In this document: piece after piece, positions 5,077 through 5,142 of the stretch | Layout of the letters: every line of letters starts with the position of its first letter | Numbering within the stretch: the stretch's first letter is position 1 | Assembly (NCBI GenBank): GCA_900550835.1 | Contig: URTP01000139.1 | Coordinates: 1 to 5,142 of the forward strand | Direction: 5' to 3' | Length of the DNA stretch: 5,142 nt | Source of the DNA: an uncultured Collinsella sp. | GTDB lineage: Bacteria; Actinomycetota; Coriobacteriia; Coriobacteriales; Coriobacteriaceae | Notes under the pieces: model-generated | The model's database searches: none | What the model was told of the DNA's origin: nothing | Seen by the model: only the letters and a program-made list of their open reading frames with translations | Program-made: the position numbers and the translations under genes

Positions 5077-5142
5077 GGCGTGGATTACCGCATTCTGTTC
5101 GTCGAGGCGTCGGAGAGCGCCATCGTGCGCCGCTATAAGGAG
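5053..5142 (+). CDS. rapZ: RapZ family nucleotide-binding / RNase adapter protein, fragment
   Basis: The last 30 codons read ALDELADMGVDYR then ILFVEASESAIVRRYKE. This matches the RapZ (YvcJ/YhbJ) block L-F-L-E-A-S-D-x-x-L-x-R-R-Y-K-E that precedes T-R-R-R-H-P-L in the family, just past the window edge. RapZ is a P-loop protein that in enterobacteria guides RNase E to the sRNA GlmZ; in Gram-positives its partners differ. Its N-terminal Walker A (G-x-S-G-x-G-K-S), normally about 90-120 residues earlier, is absent, because a glycosyltransferase-like protein occupies that place. The frame is open at the end of the window. Confidence 0.6.

Noticed and set aside
1..5142. CRISPR array, insertion sequence, tRNA or rRNA
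   Set aside because: No regularly spaced repeats, transposase motifs, terminal inverted repeats, cloverleaf or rRNA-like conserved stretches were seen on either strand.

Overview
The window is best read as a mosaic of at least three gut-bacterial sources joined at short shared words, not as one natural locus. The sources are inferred from recognisable protein families, gene order and codon style; no database search was possible. Segment A (about 1-110) is a GC-rich piece of a PEP/pyruvate-binding (PPDK N-terminal type) protein of the kind common in Bacteroidota such as Alistipes. Segment B (about 95-2590) looks like Faecalibacterium or another Oscillospiraceae. Segment C (about 2583-5142) looks like a coriobacterium such as Collinsella, with the order rpoA-rplQ-truA. 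The last 90 bases belong to rapZ and are joined in frame to an unrelated glycosyltransferase-like gene, possibly from the same genome as segment C.

Layout. 1-111 (+): end of a PEP/pyruvate-binding domain fragment, cut at both ends. 96-320 (-): N-terminal part of a Spo0A-like receiver protein that has lost its acidic pocket and phospho-acceptor Asp, cut by the first junction. 310-615 (-): complete 101-aa DUF6514-like protein, overlapping the receiver gene by 11 nt, with a perfect Shine-Dalgarno and a strong sigma-A-type promoter. 616-1124: noncoding divergent intergenic region with promoters, direct repeats and hairpins. 1125-2591 (+): MacB-type ABC transporter with a complete ATPase domain, the first permease helix and part of the extracytoplasmic domain, cut at the second junction. 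2583-2765 (+): C-terminal domain of RNA polymerase alpha, in frame with the transporter. 2796-3263 (+): rplQ. 3290-3320: strong terminator. 3356-4180 (+): truA. 4181-4332: regulatory-looking spacer with a dyad and spaced repeats. 4333 to about 5060 (+): glycosyltransferase-2-like protein with degenerate catalytic motifs. About 5053-5142 (+): rapZ fragment.

Biology. In segment B a minus-strand operon (DUF6514-like protein plus degenerate receiver) is divergent from an ABC exporter, so the two could share regulation across the 0.5-kb spacer. In segment C the genes are translation housekeeping: RNA polymerase alpha and ribosomal protein L17 in one operon, then the tRNA pseudouridine synthase TruA behind a terminator. 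No convincing new multi-gene system is present. The apparent novelty of a transporter fused to a DNA-binding alpha-CTD is most simply an assembly chimera. The most credible real oddities are the receiver without phosphorylation residues and the repeats next to its promoter.
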